DNA of 64,000 bases from Anaerococcus sp. (GTDB lineage Bacteria; Bacillota; Clostridia; Tissierellales; Peptoniphilaceae). The translations under genes were made by a program, and so were the position numbers. A model generated the notes under the pieces. It was not told the origin of the DNA. It saw only the letters and a list, made by a program, of their open reading frames with translations, and did no database searches. The DNA lies in assembly GCA_030532385.1 (NCBI GenBank), contig JAUNLG010000008.1, forward strand, positions 1-64,000, in the 5' to 3' direction. This document shows, piece by piece, positions 63,084 through 64,000 of the stretch; position 1 is the stretch's first letter; every line of letters begins with the position of its first letter.

Positions 63084-63099
63084 GAGAAAATCTTGACCC
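63069..63099 (-). terminator. Terminator of htrA
   Basis: On the minus strand GGGTCAAGA pairs with TCTTGACTC (plus 63091-63099 with 63077-63085) around TTTTC, followed by TTTATTTTT. Confidence 0.75.
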
Positions 63100-63167
63100 T
63101 GTAATATTTTTTGTAAATAACATAGATTCAAATAAAAAATCTATTTATATAAGTGGATTATTTATCT

Positions 63168-64000
63168 TTAAGGTAGGTTAAAGAATGGATTCATCCACAT
63201 ATGCCCACCATTATCTTCTTGCCTGTCCATCATTCCTGGTCTAGCATTTGAAAACTCATCTACATTTGATGAATCTATATTAAAACTTATATCCAATTCT
63301 TCTTCTTTTCCATCCCTAAAGACTTTTACCTTTGCACTATCTCCAACGGAATAATTCAGTAGGACCTTTCTTAGAGAAGTCATATCGGTAACTTCTTTTC
63401 CATCAACTTCTGTTATTACATCCCCTTCTTTAAAGTCGCTATTCCTATCAAAGACAGATACCACATAAACTCCCTTATCAGTTCCAAGATTACCTAGGTT
63501 AATATTTGGAATTTGCTTTAGATAGTCTATAGATTGGCCAGTTATTCCAAGATATACTGATGAGAAAGACCCAGTTTCTCTAACCCTTTCTATAACAGGT
63601 TTTACTATATTAATTGGAATTGCAAAACCAATACCATCACTATTTCCAGCCTTGGCAGTATTTATACCAATAAGCTCTCCTTCAGTATTAAGTAGGGCTC
63701 CTCCAGAGTTACCAGAATTTATAGCAGCATCTGTTTGCATTAGCCCATCCATGGTGGCTCCTGTATTAAAGGAAACTGACCTATTAAGACCTGATATAAT
63801 TCCACTTGTTACGGTTGATTGTAGCTCAAAGCCTAGAGGATTTCCTATAGCAACTACCCTATCTCCTACATCGATCTTATCACTATCTCCAATATCAATA
63901 GCAGGTAGGTTTTCTCCATCAACCTTTATTATAGCAAGGTCTAAGGATTGGTCGTTCCAAATAAGTTCTGCTTTCTGGCTAGTTCCATCATTAAATAAAA
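63168..64000 (-). CDS. HtrA/DegP-type serine protease with PDZ domain (5' end outside the window)
   Basis: The open frame runs through the right edge, so the N-terminus is missing. The visible 277 residues include the catalytic Asp (SLDLAIIKVDG), the Ser nucleophile in NSGNSGGALL, and a C-terminal PDZ domain (GVYVVSVFDRNSDFKEGDVITEVDGKEV). The catalytic His and any membrane anchor lie beyond position 64000. HtrA proteases degrade misfolded exported proteins. The short tail after the PDZ is rich in Asn, Met and Phe and has no known role. An internal Met at 63752 is not the start. Confidence 0.92.
   Translation of the reverse strand, partial: LFNDGTSQKAELIWNDQSLDLAIIKVDGENLPAIDIGDSDKIDVGDRVVAIGNPLGFELQSTVTSGIISGLNRSVSFNTGATMDGLMQTDAAINSGNSGGALLNTEGELIGINTAKAGNSDGIGFAIPINIVKPVIERVRETGSFSSVYLGITGQSIDYLKQIPNINLGNLGTDKGVYVVSVFDRNSDFKEGDVITEVDGKEVTDMTSLRKVLLNYSVGDSAKVKVFRDGKEEELDISFNIDSSNVDEFSNARPGMMDRQEDNGGHMWMNPFFNLP

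Noticed and set aside
63168-63752. HtrA as a 194-residue protein starting at an internal Met
   Set aside because: The frame is open to the window edge and contains the catalytic Asp region upstream of that Met.

Overview
The window reads as a stretch of chromosome from a low-G+C, Gram-positive, fermentative anaerobe, most probably Peptoniphilaceae/Tissierellia and perhaps Anaerococcus-like. This is an inference from gene content and order: AT-rich codon use, T-box-controlled valS and serS, a ylxM-ffh-rpsP-khpA-rimM-trmD-rplS block, yybS-gdpP-rplI-dnaB, hpf-secA-prfB, NfnAB, and a pyruvate,phosphate dikinase with its regulator. I see no insertion sequences, prophage, CRISPR array or rRNA. Nearly all of the window is coding. 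Most genes lie on the minus strand in long, overlapping operons.

Layout, left to right. 0.2-4.6 kb: msrA, a split ThrE-type exporter pair, a membrane J-domain protein and an ABC exporter. 4.8-7.0 kb (+): nfnAB, an electron-bifurcating transhydrogenase. 7.4-11.3 kb: a cold-shock protein, a methyltransferase and valS behind a T-box. 11.5-15 kb (+): the PPDK regulator and ppdK. 15-17.8 kb: two tandem sodium-symporter paralogues. 18-23.8 kb: trpS, prfB (programmed +1 frameshift), secA and hpf. 23.9-27.3 kb (+): an S9 peptidase, a YihY/BrkB protein and 5-formyl-THF cyclo-ligase. 27.3-28.8 kb: serS behind a T-box. 28.8-36.7 kb: DUF1294, nnrE, a DnaI-like loader, a DnaD-like protein, a GNAT enzyme, dnaB, rplI, gdpP and yybS, a replication and c-di-AMP operon. 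36.8-40.2 kb: nrfA-resB-ccsA, for nitrite reduction and cytochrome c maturation. 40.3-42.4 kb (+): a large metallophosphoesterase. 42.5-50.2 kb: DUF1846, a MalY-like C-S lyase, apbE, a UPF0158-like gene, glgB, udk and a 2-hydroxyacid dehydrogenase. 50.3-53.6 kb: tadA, tRNA-Arg(CCU), dacA, an ANT(6)-like protein and a Nudix hydrolase. 53.7 kb (+): mscL. 54-63 kb: topA, dprA, yraN, rnhB, rbgA, rplS, trmD, rimM, khpA, rpsP, ffh and ylxM. The right edge cuts an htrA protease.

Most of the window is housekeeping. The points most worth checking are these. A lipoprotein-type NrfA has no NrfH partner nearby and no arginine where the classical catalytic Arg should lie. Two sodium symporters both carry Gly in place of the extracellular-gate Arg. 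An ANT(6)-like protein appears to have lost its nucleotidyltransferase motif. RF2 carries an in-frame TGA frameshift site. Several promoters overlap or abut terminators and would place a hairpin at the transcript 5' end. The metallophosphoesterase mRNA may be leaderless.
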